In this document: piece by piece, positions 45,942 through 54,474 of the stretch
Numbering within the stretch: position 1 is the stretch's first letter
Layout of the letters: the number at the start of each line of letters is the position of its first letter
Origin: Nocardia africana NBRC 100379
GTDB taxonomy: Bacteria > Actinomycetota > Actinomycetes > Mycobacteriales > Mycobacteriaceae
Reading direction: 5' to 3'
Assembly: GCF_001612635.1 (NCBI RefSeq)
Contig: NZ_BDAV01000002.1
Location: forward strand, 280,835 to 344,834
DNA: 64,000 nucleotides
Program-made: the position numbers and the translations under genes
Notes under the pieces: model-generated
Databases searched by the model: none
Seen by the model: the letters and a program-made list of their open reading frames with translations, nothing else
What the model was told of the DNA's origin: nothing

Positions 45942-46727
45942 TCAGGCGGCGGCCCGCCGAGTGAAGCCGGCGACCGCCGCGCGCAGGGCGGCCGTGAACT
46001 CGGCCGCTCGCTCCTGGTGCGGCATATGGCCCGCGCCGGCGATCACGCCGACGCGCGCGCCCGGCGTGAGGGCCGCGCACGTCCGCGCCACCGCCACCGG
46101 AATTTCGGCGTCCAGTTCGCCGTGCAGGTAGTGGATCGGCGTGCGCAGCCGCGGCAGCCGCGGGCGGGGATCGTAGGTCGCGAAGAGGTGGAACAGTTCG
46201 TCGATGTACACACCCGAATCGAGAATCTGTCGCACGGTCCAGTCCACCAGCGCCGGCGAGGTTCCCGGGGCGTACCAGTTCGGCACCCACCGGGCGACGA
46301 ATTCGGCCCGGTGGTCCCGCATTTCGCCGATGATCTCGGCCAGCGGCATACCCTGCGCGGGCCAGTAGGCCGGACCGTCGACCGCGACCACACCGCCCAG
46401 CAGATCCGGATGGGCCAGCGCCAGTTCGGTCGCGAAGGTCGCGCCGACCGAGGATCCGACGACGATGGGGCGATACAACCCGAGCTGCCGGATGAGCTCG
46501 ACGAGATCGGCGATCACACCGGCCAGGTCGTTGCCGGCGACCGGCCGGTCCGATCGCCCGCAGCCGCGCCAATCGACGGTGATTACCCGGAACTCGGTGG
46601 CCAGCGCGGCCTGCTGAGCGCCCCAGACCCGCCCGCTGGTACCCCAGCCGTGCAGGAACACCAGCGGCTGCCCGGTTCCCTGATCCTCGTAGTACAGCTG
46701 GACGTCGTCGACGGTGAGATACGGCAT
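45942..46727 (-). CDS. Alpha/beta hydrolase
   Basis: A 261-residue alpha/beta hydrolase with the motif FLHGWGTSGRVWGAQQ, a slightly unusual nucleophile elbow IVVGSSVGATFATE (Ser at the second position of SSVG), and the C-terminal His in IAGAGHMPHQER. The ATG at 46727 has GGGGAG eight bases upstream; an ATG two codons earlier (46733) is too close to that site. The pair of hydrolases is divergent from a LysR gene. It resembles peroxidase-like or ester hydrolases; no reaction is claimed. Confidence 0.82.
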   Translation of the reverse strand: MPYLTVDDVQLYYEDQGTGQPLVFLHGWGTSGRVWGAQQAALATEFRVITVDWRGCGRSDRPVAGNDLAGVIADLVELIRQLGLYRPIVVGSSVGATFATELALAHPDLLGGVVAVDGPAYWPAQGMPLAEIIGEMRDHRAEFVARWVPNWYAPGTSPALVDWTVRQILDSGVYIDELFHLFATYDPRPRLPRLRTPIHYLHGELDAEIPVAVARTCAALTPGARVGVIAGAGHMPHQERAAEFTAALRAAVAGFTRRAAA

Positions 46728-46845
46728 GGTCATCACTCCCCGGTGCGGTTTCCGATGTGCTGCGACCAGGAAACCGCGATCGGCCGCGCCGAAAAATGGT
46801 CGAACCGCGCTGGCACTGTTCACCGAAACTGATTAATCTCGCGCC

Positions 46846-47730
46846 GTGGAGCTCCGCCAACTGCAGTACTTCCTGACCGTGGCCGAGGAACTGCACTTCG
46901 GACGCGCGGCCGAGCGGCTGCATATCGTGCAGTCGGCCGTGAGCCAGCAGATCACCCGGCTGGAGCGGGAATTGGGCGTCGCACTGTTCGAGCGGACCAC
47001 CCGGACCGTGCGCCTCACCGAGGGCGGGCGGCGCCTGCTTCCGCACGCCGAACAGGTCCTCGCCGCGGTGGCGCAGGCCCGGGCCGCCATCGACGATCTG
47101 CGCGTCGAACGCACCGGCACGGTCCGGCTGGGCACCAGCACCGGTCTGGGTACGCGCCTGGAAGGCATTCTCGTCGCCTTCACCCACCGCGCCGCGCACG
47201 CCCACCTCGAATTGGTCAACGCCGATACCGCGGATCGGATGAAGTGGGTGCGCTCGGGTCAACTGGATGCGGCGATCGTGCGCGGCGCGCGCGACGAACC
47301 CGGCCTCGAACTACTACCGCTGTGGTCGGACCCGCTCGTGGCCGCGCTCCCCGCCCGCCACGACCTCGCCGTGTTGCGCGAGATCGATCTCGCGCGCCTC
47401 GCGGAACTGCCGCTGCGGCTGGCCGGCCGCACGCGCAATCCCGCCCTGTACGACCTGGTCACCGACTCGTGCCGGCTGGCCGGCTTCGAACCGGCCTTCG
47501 GACCGGAGTTCACCACCGAACAGGACACGCTGGCCGCCATCGGCTTCGGCGCGCCGAGTTGGACGGTGTACTACGCGGCCCAGGCGGCGCACGTGTCGTT
47601 CCCGGGCGTGGTCTGGCGTCCGCTGCGCAACCCGGAGCCGCGGATGCCGAGCTATCTCGCGGTGCGGCCCGATCCGCCGCGGGCGGAGTTGCGCGCACTC
47701 ATCGAGGCCTGCCACACCGTCACCGATTGA
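46846..47730 (+). CDS. LysR family transcriptional regulator
   Basis: A 294-residue LysR regulator starting at a GTG. The N-terminal helix-turn-helix is textbook: ELRQLQYFLTVAEELHFGRA then SAVSQQITRLERELGVALFE. The C-terminal effector domain follows. It is divergent from the two alpha/beta hydrolase genes across 118 bases and is likely to control them. Its effector is unknown. Confidence 0.9.
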   Translation: MELRQLQYFLTVAEELHFGRAAERLHIVQSAVSQQITRLERELGVALFERTTRTVRLTEGGRRLLPHAEQVLAAVAQARAAIDDLRVERTGTVRLGTSTGLGTRLEGILVAFTHRAAHAHLELVNADTADRMKWVRSGQLDAAIVRGARDEPGLELLPLWSDPLVAALPARHDLAVLREIDLARLAELPLRLAGRTRNPALYDLVTDSCRLAGFEPAFGPEFTTEQDTLAAIGFGAPSWTVYYAAQAAHVSFPGVVWRPLRNPEPRMPSYLAVRPDPPRAELRALIEACHTVTD

Positions 47731-47978
47731 CCACCTGATCATTGCGCCCGCCCCACCCGAACACGCTCCGCCCCAGCGGCTTTCGCTCCGCTGGCGCACG
47801 ACCCGCCGCGGCGACCGACTCGGATAGGCTGGGCCACCGAGCTATCCGCGCGCCACACGTGCGCCTCGGCTACCGGCGAACACCTCGCAATAGGGGGACC
47901 GCGAATATGCGGGATTCTCCTGTGGCGCAACCACTTCCGCCTCTCGTATGCTTGACTCCCGAGAGGTGGGGGGACAGA

Positions 47979-48122
47979 GTGAAACGTTCGCTGATGTTCG
48001 TCATGGCGGCCCTCGCGGCGCTCTCGAGCTACGACTACGCGCGCTCCCCCGGCCACATCGGCATGGCGGTGGCCGCCGGAGTCGTCATCACCATCTGGCT
48101 GACCGCCAAGGCCATCGACTGA
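47979..48122 (+). CDS. Small predicted membrane protein
   Basis: A 47-residue protein starting at a GTG with GAGAGGTGGGG just upstream. It has two short hydrophobic stretches, SLMFVMAALAAL and MAVAAGVVITIWLTA, joined by a DYARSPGHIG loop. A longer reading of the same frame begins near 47907 but lacks a ribosome-binding site. Nothing known resembles it. Convergent with the MFS gene. Confidence 0.45.
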   Translation: MKRSLMFVMAALAALSSYDYARSPGHIGMAVAAGVVITIWLTAKAID

Positions 48123-48170
48123 CACGGGTGTGGCCCCCGACCAGGGTCGAGGGCCACGCGTGGGCGGCGG

Positions 48171-49598
48171 TCACACACCGGCCGGCACGCGTTCCCGCCG
48201 CGCCGGCGACCGGAATGTCGCCCAGGCGAGCGCCGCCGCCAGCACCGCGATCCCCGCCGCGGCACCGAATGCCGCCGAGAACCCGTCGGTGAGCGCATCG
48301 GCGTCATCGAGGCGATCGGCTCCGGCGGCCGAGGCGATCGCGGTGACCACCGCCAGCCCCAGCGCCGAGCCGATCTGATAGCCGGTGTTCACCAGCCCGG
48401 ACGCCAGCCCGCCCTGCTCCGGCCGCGCCGCGGAAATGGCGGTCTGCAGCGACGGCACGAATGCCAGCGACATACCGAATGCGGCCAGCAGCGATCCGGG
48501 CAGCACGTCGATCCAGAAGCTGCCGTCGGCCCGGATGAGGGTCAGCCAGACCAGCCCGGCGCCCAGGAGCAGCAGTCCGGTGACGACCATGGCGCGAGCG
48601 CCGAAGCGCGCGAACAACTTCGGTGATACCGCGATCATGCCGACCATGATCAGGGCGGTCATCGGCAGCAGGGCCGCACCCGACGGGAACGCCGAATAAC
48701 CGAGAACCTGCTGCAGATACAGGTTCAGAAAGAACCACATCGGCACCCAGGCCGCACCGAGCAGCACCTGAGCCAGGTTGGCCGCACCGAGATTCGGCGC
48801 ACGGAAGATCGACAGCGGCATCAGCGGTTCCCGGCGACGAGCCTGCAGGATCAGGAACGCCGCCAGCAGGACGACCGCGAGCGCCAGGACGGCCCAGGTC
48901 GATCCGGACCCCCACCCGGCCTCGGGAGCGCGGACGACCGCGAAGACGGCCGCACCCAAGCCGAGCGTCGCGGTGAGGGCACCGAGCACATCGACCGAAC
49001 CGCCGGCCGCCGAGGCCCCGCCGGGAACGAGTACCGCGGCCGCGACGACGGCCAGCGCGGCGATCGGAATGTTGATGTAGAAGACCCACGGCCACGAGGC
49101 GTACTCGGTGATGAGGCCGCCGAGGAATACGCCCGCGGTACCGCCCGCCGGGGCGGCGGCGCCGTAGAACGCGAATGCGGTGGTCAACTCCTTGGGATTC
49201 GACCCGAACACCATCATCAGCAGGGTCAGCGCCGAGGGAGCGATCAGTGCGGCGCCCGCGCCCTGGACCCCTCGTCCGATCAGCTCCAGCGCGGGCGAGC
49301 CGGCGAGCCCTGCGACCAGCGAGCCGGCGCCGAGCACGACCCAGCCCGCCTGGAAGATGCGGCGCGCACCCCAGATATCGGACAGTCGTCCGCCGAGCAG
49401 CAGCAATCCGCCGAAGACGATGACGTAGGCGTTGAAGACCCAGGACAGGCCCTCCTGCGAAAAGCCCAGAGACTCCTGCATTTTCGGCAGGGCGACCCCG
49501 ATGATCGAGGTGTCCATGATGACCATGAACTGAGCCAGCGCGATCAGGGCCAATGCGAACCAGCGCCGCGTCGGCGGCGCGGATACCCGAGTGGACAT
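48171..49598 (-). CDS. MFS exporter, DHA2 family
   Basis: A 475-residue transporter with about 14 membrane helices. The first helix carries LAQFMVIMDTSIIGVALP, the DHA2 signature, and the loop between helices 2 and 3 has GGRLSDIWGARR. Such proteins export drugs, dyes or bile-like compounds using the proton gradient. GAGGATTT lies ahead of the ATG at 49598. Two strong palindromes of the CsoR/CstR type lie 65 and 117 bases upstream, which is unexpected for a drug exporter. Confidence 0.88.
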   Translation of the reverse strand: MSTRVSAPPTRRWFALALIALAQFMVIMDTSIIGVALPKMQESLGFSQEGLSWVFNAYVIVFGGLLLLGGRLSDIWGARRIFQAGWVVLGAGSLVAGLAGSPALELIGRGVQGAGAALIAPSALTLLMMVFGSNPKELTTAFAFYGAAAPAGGTAGVFLGGLITEYASWPWVFYINIPIAALAVVAAAVLVPGGASAAGGSVDVLGALTATLGLGAAVFAVVRAPEAGWGSGSTWAVLALAVVLLAAFLILQARRREPLMPLSIFRAPNLGAANLAQVLLGAAWVPMWFFLNLYLQQVLGYSAFPSGAALLPMTALIMVGMIAVSPKLFARFGARAMVVTGLLLLGAGLVWLTLIRADGSFWIDVLPGSLLAAFGMSLAFVPSLQTAISAARPEQGGLASGLVNTGYQIGSALGLAVVTAIASAAGADRLDDADALTDGFSAAFGAAAGIAVLAAALAWATFRSPARRERVPAGV

Positions 49599-49662
49599 CG
49601 AAATCCTCACTCCTCGGTTGCGGGCGCATCCGCTGCGCCCGTTGAATTTCCGACCCGTTCTG

Positions 49663-49681
49663 TATACCCCTATGGGGTATA
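49663..49681. promoter_or_regulatory. CsoR/CstR-type palindrome 1
   Basis: TATACCCC-TAT-GGGGTATA: perfect 8-base arms around a 3-base centre, 65 bases upstream of the MFS start codon. The form (ATACCCC...GGGGTAT) is like operators of CsoR/RcnR/CstR-type metal- or sulfide-sensing repressors. No such gene is in the window. Confidence 0.65.
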
Positions 49682-49714
49682 TCGACGACATGGAACGAGT
49701 CTGTGATTCGCGTC

Positions 49715-49731
49715 ATACCCCCACAGGGTAT
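49715..49731. promoter_or_regulatory. CsoR/CstR-type palindrome 2
   Basis: ATACCC-CCACA-GGGTAT: 6-base arms around a 5-base centre, about 50 bases from the first palindrome. The pair brackets the expected promoter of the MFS gene. Confidence 0.6.
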
Positions 49732-49756
49732 AGCCGGAAGAACGTCCGCGGCCACG

Positions 49757-49797
49757 AAAAAGACGGGCCCGCCGGTCTTTCGACCGGCGGGCCCGTC
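49757..49797 (-). terminator. Rho-independent terminator of sigma factor gene
   Basis: A perfect 16-base stem (GACGGGCCCGCCGGTC and its complement, 49762-49797) with loop TTTC on the plus strand. On the minus strand it is followed by five T residues. It lies 15 bases downstream of the stop codon of the sigma gene and isolates it from the MFS promoter. Confidence 0.9.
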
Positions 49798-49812
49798 ACG
49801 ATCCACGACGGA

Positions 49813-50802
49813 TCAGTCGCGCAACTCCGGCGGCAATCCGAACAGCGGGAACAACCGGTCGGTGTCGAGGAAGAAGTTCAGTCCGCTGATCGCGGGACCG
49901 TCGAATTCCAGCACCGTGATCGACCAGGGCGAGAAGACCCCGGGTTCGTCGGTGGGTTTGTACTGACCGAAGGCCGGAAGGCCGTTGGCGCCTTCCAGCG
50001 GAACCAGCCGCGAACCACGGCAGGCCGAGGGCCCCGGCGACACCATGAACCGAGCGACGTTCTCCGGGCCGGAAACCCACAGCTCGATGGGCGGCATCGA
50101 CAGCGCCACATCCTCTTTGAGCAACGAGGTGAGCGCGTCCATGTCGTAGGCCTCGAAGGCGCGGACGAAACCGTCGACGAGTTTGCGCTGACTGTCGTCG
50201 GATTCGTCGTAGCCGCCCGACTCCGAGGGCTGCACCTTCGACATCGTCGCGCGGGCCCGCTGCAGCGCGCTGTTCACCGAGGCCGGCGACATCATCAACA
50301 TCTCGGCCGTCTCGTTGGCCGAGAACCGAAGCACCTCCCGCATGATCAGGATCGCCCGCTGGGTGGCCGGCAGATGCTGACAGGCCGCCACGAACGCCAG
50401 CCGCAGCGAATCCTTGGTGCTGGCATGCTCGGCCGGGTCGGCGCCGAAGGCCAGTGCGTTCGGAATCGGCTCGACCCAGACGTAATCCGGCTGCGGCGGC
50501 GGTAGCGGACTGTCCGGACTCGACGGCCCGGACAGGTCCATCGGCCGGGCCCGGCGCTGCGGGCCGTCGAGCATGTCCAGGCAGATGTTCGTGGTGATCT
50601 TGTACAGCCACGACCGCAGACTGGACCGCCCCTCGAACGAGTCGTAGGCCTTCCAGGCCCGAGTGAAAGTCTCCTGAACCGCGTCCTCTGCCTCGAACGA
50701 GGAACCCAACATCCGATAGGCGTAAGCACACAGCTCCCGCCGGTAACTCTCGAATTGCTGCAGCACGTCGTCGACGGTGCCGGCGGAAGCTTGTTCGCTC
50801 AT
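49813..50802 (-). CDS. ECF-like sigma factor with SnoaL-like C-terminal domain
   Basis: A 329-residue sigma-70 family factor. Region 2 is at ELCAYAYRMLGSSFEAEDAV and FTRAWKAYDSFEGRSSLR; region 4 is around LPATQRAILIMREVLRFSAN and the VNSALQRARATM helix. A C-terminal SnoaL/NTF2-like domain (about residues 205-325) follows, as in SigG/SigJ-like factors of mycobacteria (TIGR02960-type). The extra domain is thought to modulate activity in place of an anti-sigma factor; no anti-sigma gene is adjacent. The ATG at 50802 is chosen; more than 40 upstream codons in frame are unlike the family. Confidence 0.85.
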   Translation of the reverse strand: MSEQASAGTVDDVLQQFESYRRELCAYAYRMLGSSFEAEDAVQETFTRAWKAYDSFEGRSSLRSWLYKITTNICLDMLDGPQRRARPMDLSGPSSPDSPLPPPQPDYVWVEPIPNALAFGADPAEHASTKDSLRLAFVAACQHLPATQRAILIMREVLRFSANETAEMLMMSPASVNSALQRARATMSKVQPSESGGYDESDDSQRKLVDGFVRAFEAYDMDALTSLLKEDVALSMPPIELWVSGPENVARFMVSPGPSACRGSRLVPLEGANGLPAFGQYKPTDEPGVFSPWSITVLEFDGPAISGLNFFLDTDRLFPLFGLPPELRD

Positions 50803-50949
50803 GCGGATCACTGTGGCACAGGCCACCGACAGAAAACACCCCGGAAGTGGGGGCATGGACACGAACGCCGTGCTCAGCAGGCCGCGGCCATGCAATGGCA
50901 CTCGACGGATACGCGGCGGACGAAAGTCACCAGCCTCCGGCGCCACGAA

Positions 50950-50987
50950 ATCGCCGCGCCCCCACTGCCATGCCGGGGCGCGGCGAT
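50950..50987 (-). terminator. Inverted repeat after fadD19
   Basis: A perfect 13-base inverted repeat (ATCGCCGCGCCCC / GGGGCGCGGCGAT) with a 12-base loop, about 60 bases downstream of the fadD19 stop. On the minus strand it is followed by TTCG, so the T run is weak. Confidence 0.55.
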
Positions 50988-51020
50988 ATCGATTGCCGGT
51001 TATTTACTTCGGCGAGCTAT

Positions 51021-51062
51021 CTATTTCGGGGTGGCTATTTCGTCGTGACTATTTCGACGATG
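51021..51062. repeat. Three tandem 14-base repeats over fadD19 stop
   Basis: CTATTTCG recurs exactly every 14 bases (starts 51021, 51035, 51049). The third copy covers the fadD19 stop codon (TAG on the minus strand) and its last codons. On the transcript the repeated unit reads CGAAATAG. Confidence 0.75.
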
Positions 51063-52698
51063 CCTGCGAATCCTCGTCGGCCGGCCGCGATCGAGCGTGT
51101 TCGTTGGCCCAGCGGTAGTCGGGTTTACCGGCCGGAGACCGCTTGATCTCGTCCACGAACCACAGGCTGCGCGGCAGCTTGTAGGAGGAGATCTCCTTGG
51201 TCAGCACCGGACGCAGCTCCTCGAGCGTCGGACGGTTGCCGCCTCGACACTGCACGACCGCGGCCACCCGCTGTCCCCACCGCTCGTCCGGCACACCGAT
51301 CACCAGCGCGTCGAAGATCTCCGGATGGCACTTGAGCGCGCCCTCGACCTCTTCCGGGTAGATCTTCTCGCCGCCGCTGTTGATGCTGACCGACCCGCGG
51401 CCCAGCATCGTCACGGTGCCGTCCTCCTCGACCCGGGCGAAGTCGCCGGGGATCGAGTAGCGAACGCCGTTGAACTCCTTGAACGTCGCGGCGGTCTTCA
51501 CCGGGTCGTTGTAGTAGCCGAGCGGGATGTTGCCGGTCCGGGCCAGCACGCCCACCTGACCGGAGCCGGGCGCGACGGGGTTGCCCTGCTCGTCGATGAC
51601 GGCGGTGGAGGCGTCGATCTTGACCCGAGGACCGCCGGTGTGAGTCGCGCCCTTGGCCGCCACCGACAGCCCGCCGAAACCGGTCTCCGAGGAGCCGATG
51701 GAATCGGTGATGACGGTATTCGGCAGCAGCTCGATGAACTCGTCCTTGAGCGCCGGGGAGAACAGCGCGGCACTGCTGGCCATCGCCCACAGATTCGCGT
51801 GCTTGTACGGCTCACCGGTTTCCGGATTGCCTTCCTTGAGCGCGTCCAGCATCGGCCGCGCCATGGCGTCACCGGTGATGAAGATGAGGTTCACGCCGTG
51901 GCGGTCGATCGCCTGCCACACGGTGTGGGCGCCGAACTCCGGCAGCATGATCGTCTTGCCACCGTCGAACAGGCCGTGGAAGGTCGCCGACTGCGAACCG
52001 CCGTGGATCATCGGCGGGATCGGATAGCGCACCATCTGCCCACCGGCGGCGCCGGCCTTGGCCTGCTGCCACTCGTCCTCGATCGCTTCGCCGGTGACGA
52101 AGTTGATGCCACCGCCGAGCACCCGCCACCAGTCCTCGTGCCGCCACATGACGCCCTTGGGCATGCCGGTGGTGCCGCCGGTGTAGATCATGAAGATGTC
52201 GTCGTTGGAGCGGTCGCCGAAGTCGCGCTCACCGTGCGAAGCCGCCAGTGCCGCTTCGTATTCCACCGAATCCGCGGGCAGCGGCACCTCGGCTTCGGTA
52301 CCGTCGTTCACGGCGATGACCGTCTTCAACTTCGGCGTGTTCGGCCGCACGGCCGATACCTTGTCGCTGTAACGACGTTCGTGAATCAGCGCGACCATAT
52401 CGGAATTGTCGAAAATGTATTGCAACTCGTTCTCGACGTACCGGAAGTTCACGTTGATCATTACTGCCCGCGCCTTGAAGATCGCGACCATGGCCTCCAC
52501 GGCCTCGATCGTGTTGCGCGAGTAGATGCCGACCTTGTCACCCGGTTGCACACCCTGTTCTTGCAGGTAATGCGCCAATCGGTTGGCCCGATCCTCCAGC
52601 TCGGCATAGGTCACCGAGCGGACGTCGTCGGCCAGCGCGACACGGTCCGGCACGAGGTCGATGGTGTGTTCGACAAGGTCCGCTATGTTGTAGCTCAC
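51049..52698 (-). CDS. fadD19: Steroid-side-chain acyl-CoA synthetase FadD19
   Basis: A 549-residue ANL-family ligase. The AMP-binding P-loop is IYTGGTTGMPKGVMWRHEDW, the second motif DSIGSSETGFGG, the hinge region LGRGSVSINSGGEKIYPEEV, and the catalytic Lys is in SPAGKPDYRWA near the C-terminus. The length and the HEDWWRVLGGG segment match FadD19 (Rv3515c), which activates the C27 acid of cholesterol with CoA. The start is a GTG at 52698; an imperfect KstR-like site begins only 10 bases upstream of it. Confidence 0.9.
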   Translation of the reverse strand: MSYNIADLVEHTIDLVPDRVALADDVRSVTYAELEDRANRLAHYLQEQGVQPGDKVGIYSRNTIEAVEAMVAIFKARAVMINVNFRYVENELQYIFDNSDMVALIHERRYSDKVSAVRPNTPKLKTVIAVNDGTEAEVPLPADSVEYEAALAASHGERDFGDRSNDDIFMIYTGGTTGMPKGVMWRHEDWWRVLGGGINFVTGEAIEDEWQQAKAGAAGGQMVRYPIPPMIHGGSQSATFHGLFDGGKTIMLPEFGAHTVWQAIDRHGVNLIFITGDAMARPMLDALKEGNPETGEPYKHANLWAMASSAALFSPALKDEFIELLPNTVITDSIGSSETGFGGLSVAAKGATHTGGPRVKIDASTAVIDEQGNPVAPGSGQVGVLARTGNIPLGYYNDPVKTAATFKEFNGVRYSIPGDFARVEEDGTVTMLGRGSVSINSGGEKIYPEEVEGALKCHPEIFDALVIGVPDERWGQRVAAVVQCRGGNRPTLEELRPVLTKEISSYKLPRSLWFVDEIKRSPAGKPDYRWANEHARSRPADEDSQASSK

Positions 52699-52708
52699 AG
52701 GACCAAAA

Positions 52709-52722
52709 TAGAACGTGTTCTT
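52709..52722. promoter_or_regulatory. KstR-like operator of fadD19
   Basis: TAGAACGTGTTCTT, one mismatch (last base) to TnnAACnnGTTnnA. It is 10 bases from the GTG start, so the fadD19 mRNA may be leaderless or start inside the site. Confidence 0.7.
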
Positions 52723-52809
52723 ACGCCTGACAAGACTTGATTTACACAGTTTACTAATTCCGCCGAAGCGGCAGCGGGTTTCGCCGGAACGCGTATTCTG
52801 CAACGCCGA

Positions 52810-52839
52810 CGAGCCCGCCGGCGGAACCGGGCGGGCTCG
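52810..52839 (-). terminator. Hairpin after second acyl-CoA synthetase gene
   Basis: A perfect 10-base inverted repeat (CGAGCCCGCC / GGCGGGCTCG) with a 10-base loop, 75 bases downstream of the stop codon at 52914. No T run follows on the minus strand. Confidence 0.45.
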
Positions 52840-52913
52840 AAGGCGCCCCGATCGAGGACGCCCACACAGGGCAGGACGGAAAGGGCATCCGGACTCGATC
52901 GGCGAGACTGCGG

Positions 52914-54455
52914 CTACGCGGGCACGTAACGCTCGCGCAGCTTGCGCTTGTACAACTTTCCGTTCGGATCGCGCGGCAGTTCGGGCAGGTAGTCGATGCT
53001 CTTGGGCAGCTTGTACTTCGCCAGGCGAGCCGCGGCGAACTCCATCAGCTCCCGGGTCAGTTCGCCGTCGGCCGCGACTCCTTCGGCCGGCTGCACGACG
53101 GCCTTCACCTCCTGCCCCCAATCCGGATGCGGGATACCGAAGACCGCGACGTCGGCGACCTTGGGATGGGTGATCAACTCACCCTCGATCTCGGCCGGAT
53201 AGATGTTCACTCCCCCGGACAGGATCAGGTCCGAGCGCCGGTCGTGCAGGAACAGATAACCGTCGGCATCCATATGCCCGATGTCGCCCACGGTGAACAG
53301 ATCGCCCACCCGCGCGTCCTCGGTCTTCGACTTGTCCTTGTGGTACTCGAAGTTGGAGCCGCCCATCTTCATGTACACCTGGCCGACCTCGCCGGGCGCG
53401 ACCTCGTTGCCGTCCTCGTCGAGCACCTTCACCACCGCGTACGGCCACGCCTTGCCGACCGAACCCGGCTTGCGCAACCACTCCTCGCCCGAGATCGACG
53501 TGCCGCCGCCCTCGGTGGCCGCGTAATACTCGGTGACGACCGGGCCCCACCACTCCAGCATCTTGCGCTTGGTCTCCTGCGGGCACGGCGCGGCGCCGTG
53601 GATCATGCACCGCAGCGAGGAGACGTCGTAGCGCGCCCGCACCTCCTCCGGGAGGGCGAGCAGCCGGTGGAACTGGGTGGGGACCATATGGCTGTGGGTC
53701 ACCCGATGTGTGTCGATCAGCCGCAGCATCTCCTCCGGATCCCACTTGTCCATCAGAACCACCTTGTGCCCCAATTGAATCGAGATCGAGGCGAAGTTCA
53801 GCACGGCGGTGTGATAGAGCGGCGAGCCGCAGATGTGCACGTGGTCGTCGAAGGGCTGAATGCCGAAGAGTCCGAAGAAGCCGGTCGCCTGCGGGCCCAC
53901 CACATCCGGATCGGCGCCGGTCAACGGGCGGCGAACTCCCTTGGGGCGCCCGGTGGTTCCCGAGGTGTAGAGCATCGGCGCACCGGTGGTCCGGACGTCG
54001 GGACGTCCGGACTCCCTCGCACCGAGTTCGGCCAGGGGCTGGAACCCGTCGACGGCACCCACCGAATAGCGCGCGCTCGCAGGCACATTCGCCTCGTCGG
54101 CGGCGATCGTCGCCGCCTCGGCGAAGCGCTCGTCGGCGATGAACACCTTCGCCTCGCTGTCGCCGAGGATGTAGGCGACCTCCGGACCGGTCAGATGCCA
54201 GTTCACCGCGACGATGTACAGCCCGGCCTGGTAGGCCGCGAAGTACACGCCGAGCGCCTCGGTGGTGTTGTGCACCATCGACACCAGCACATCGCCGGGC
54301 TGTAAACCCTTGGCCTGCAAGCCTCTTGCGATGCGGTCGGCCTGGTCCGCCAGCTCCCGGTAGCTGACCTCGCGCCCCGACGGATCGATGACCGCGATCC
54401 GATCGGGGTCGGTGGCAGCGATATTCCACAGTCCCAGCTTCTGCGCCGGCTCCAT
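52914..54455 (-). CDS. Acyl-CoA synthetase (FadD family)
   Basis: A 513-residue ANL ligase. Motifs: MLYTSGTTGRPKGVRRPL (P-loop), TEYYAATEGGGTSI, LHDRRSDLILSGGVNIYPAE (hinge) and the Lys in DPNGKLYKRKLRE. It belongs to the FadD4-like fatty-acid-CoA ligases rather than to FadD17 or FadD19, so it is an extra activation enzyme in the sterol cluster. The ATG at 54455 is chosen because GAGGAG lies eight bases upstream; a GTG at 54464 is too close to that site. A perfect KstR-like site lies 20 bases upstream. The substrate is probably a sterol side-chain or degradation acid. Confidence 0.85.
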   Translation of the reverse strand: MEPAQKLGLWNIAATDPDRIAVIDPSGREVSYRELADQADRIARGLQAKGLQPGDVLVSMVHNTTEALGVYFAAYQAGLYIVAVNWHLTGPEVAYILGDSEAKVFIADERFAEAATIAADEANVPASARYSVGAVDGFQPLAELGARESGRPDVRTTGAPMLYTSGTTGRPKGVRRPLTGADPDVVGPQATGFFGLFGIQPFDDHVHICGSPLYHTAVLNFASISIQLGHKVVLMDKWDPEEMLRLIDTHRVTHSHMVPTQFHRLLALPEEVRARYDVSSLRCMIHGAAPCPQETKRKMLEWWGPVVTEYYAATEGGGTSISGEEWLRKPGSVGKAWPYAVVKVLDEDGNEVAPGEVGQVYMKMGGSNFEYHKDKSKTEDARVGDLFTVGDIGHMDADGYLFLHDRRSDLILSGGVNIYPAEIEGELITHPKVADVAVFGIPHPDWGQEVKAVVQPAEGVAADGELTRELMEFAAARLAKYKLPKSIDYLPELPRDPNGKLYKRKLRERYVPA

Positions 54456-54474
54456 CGAAGTCACTCCTCGAATC

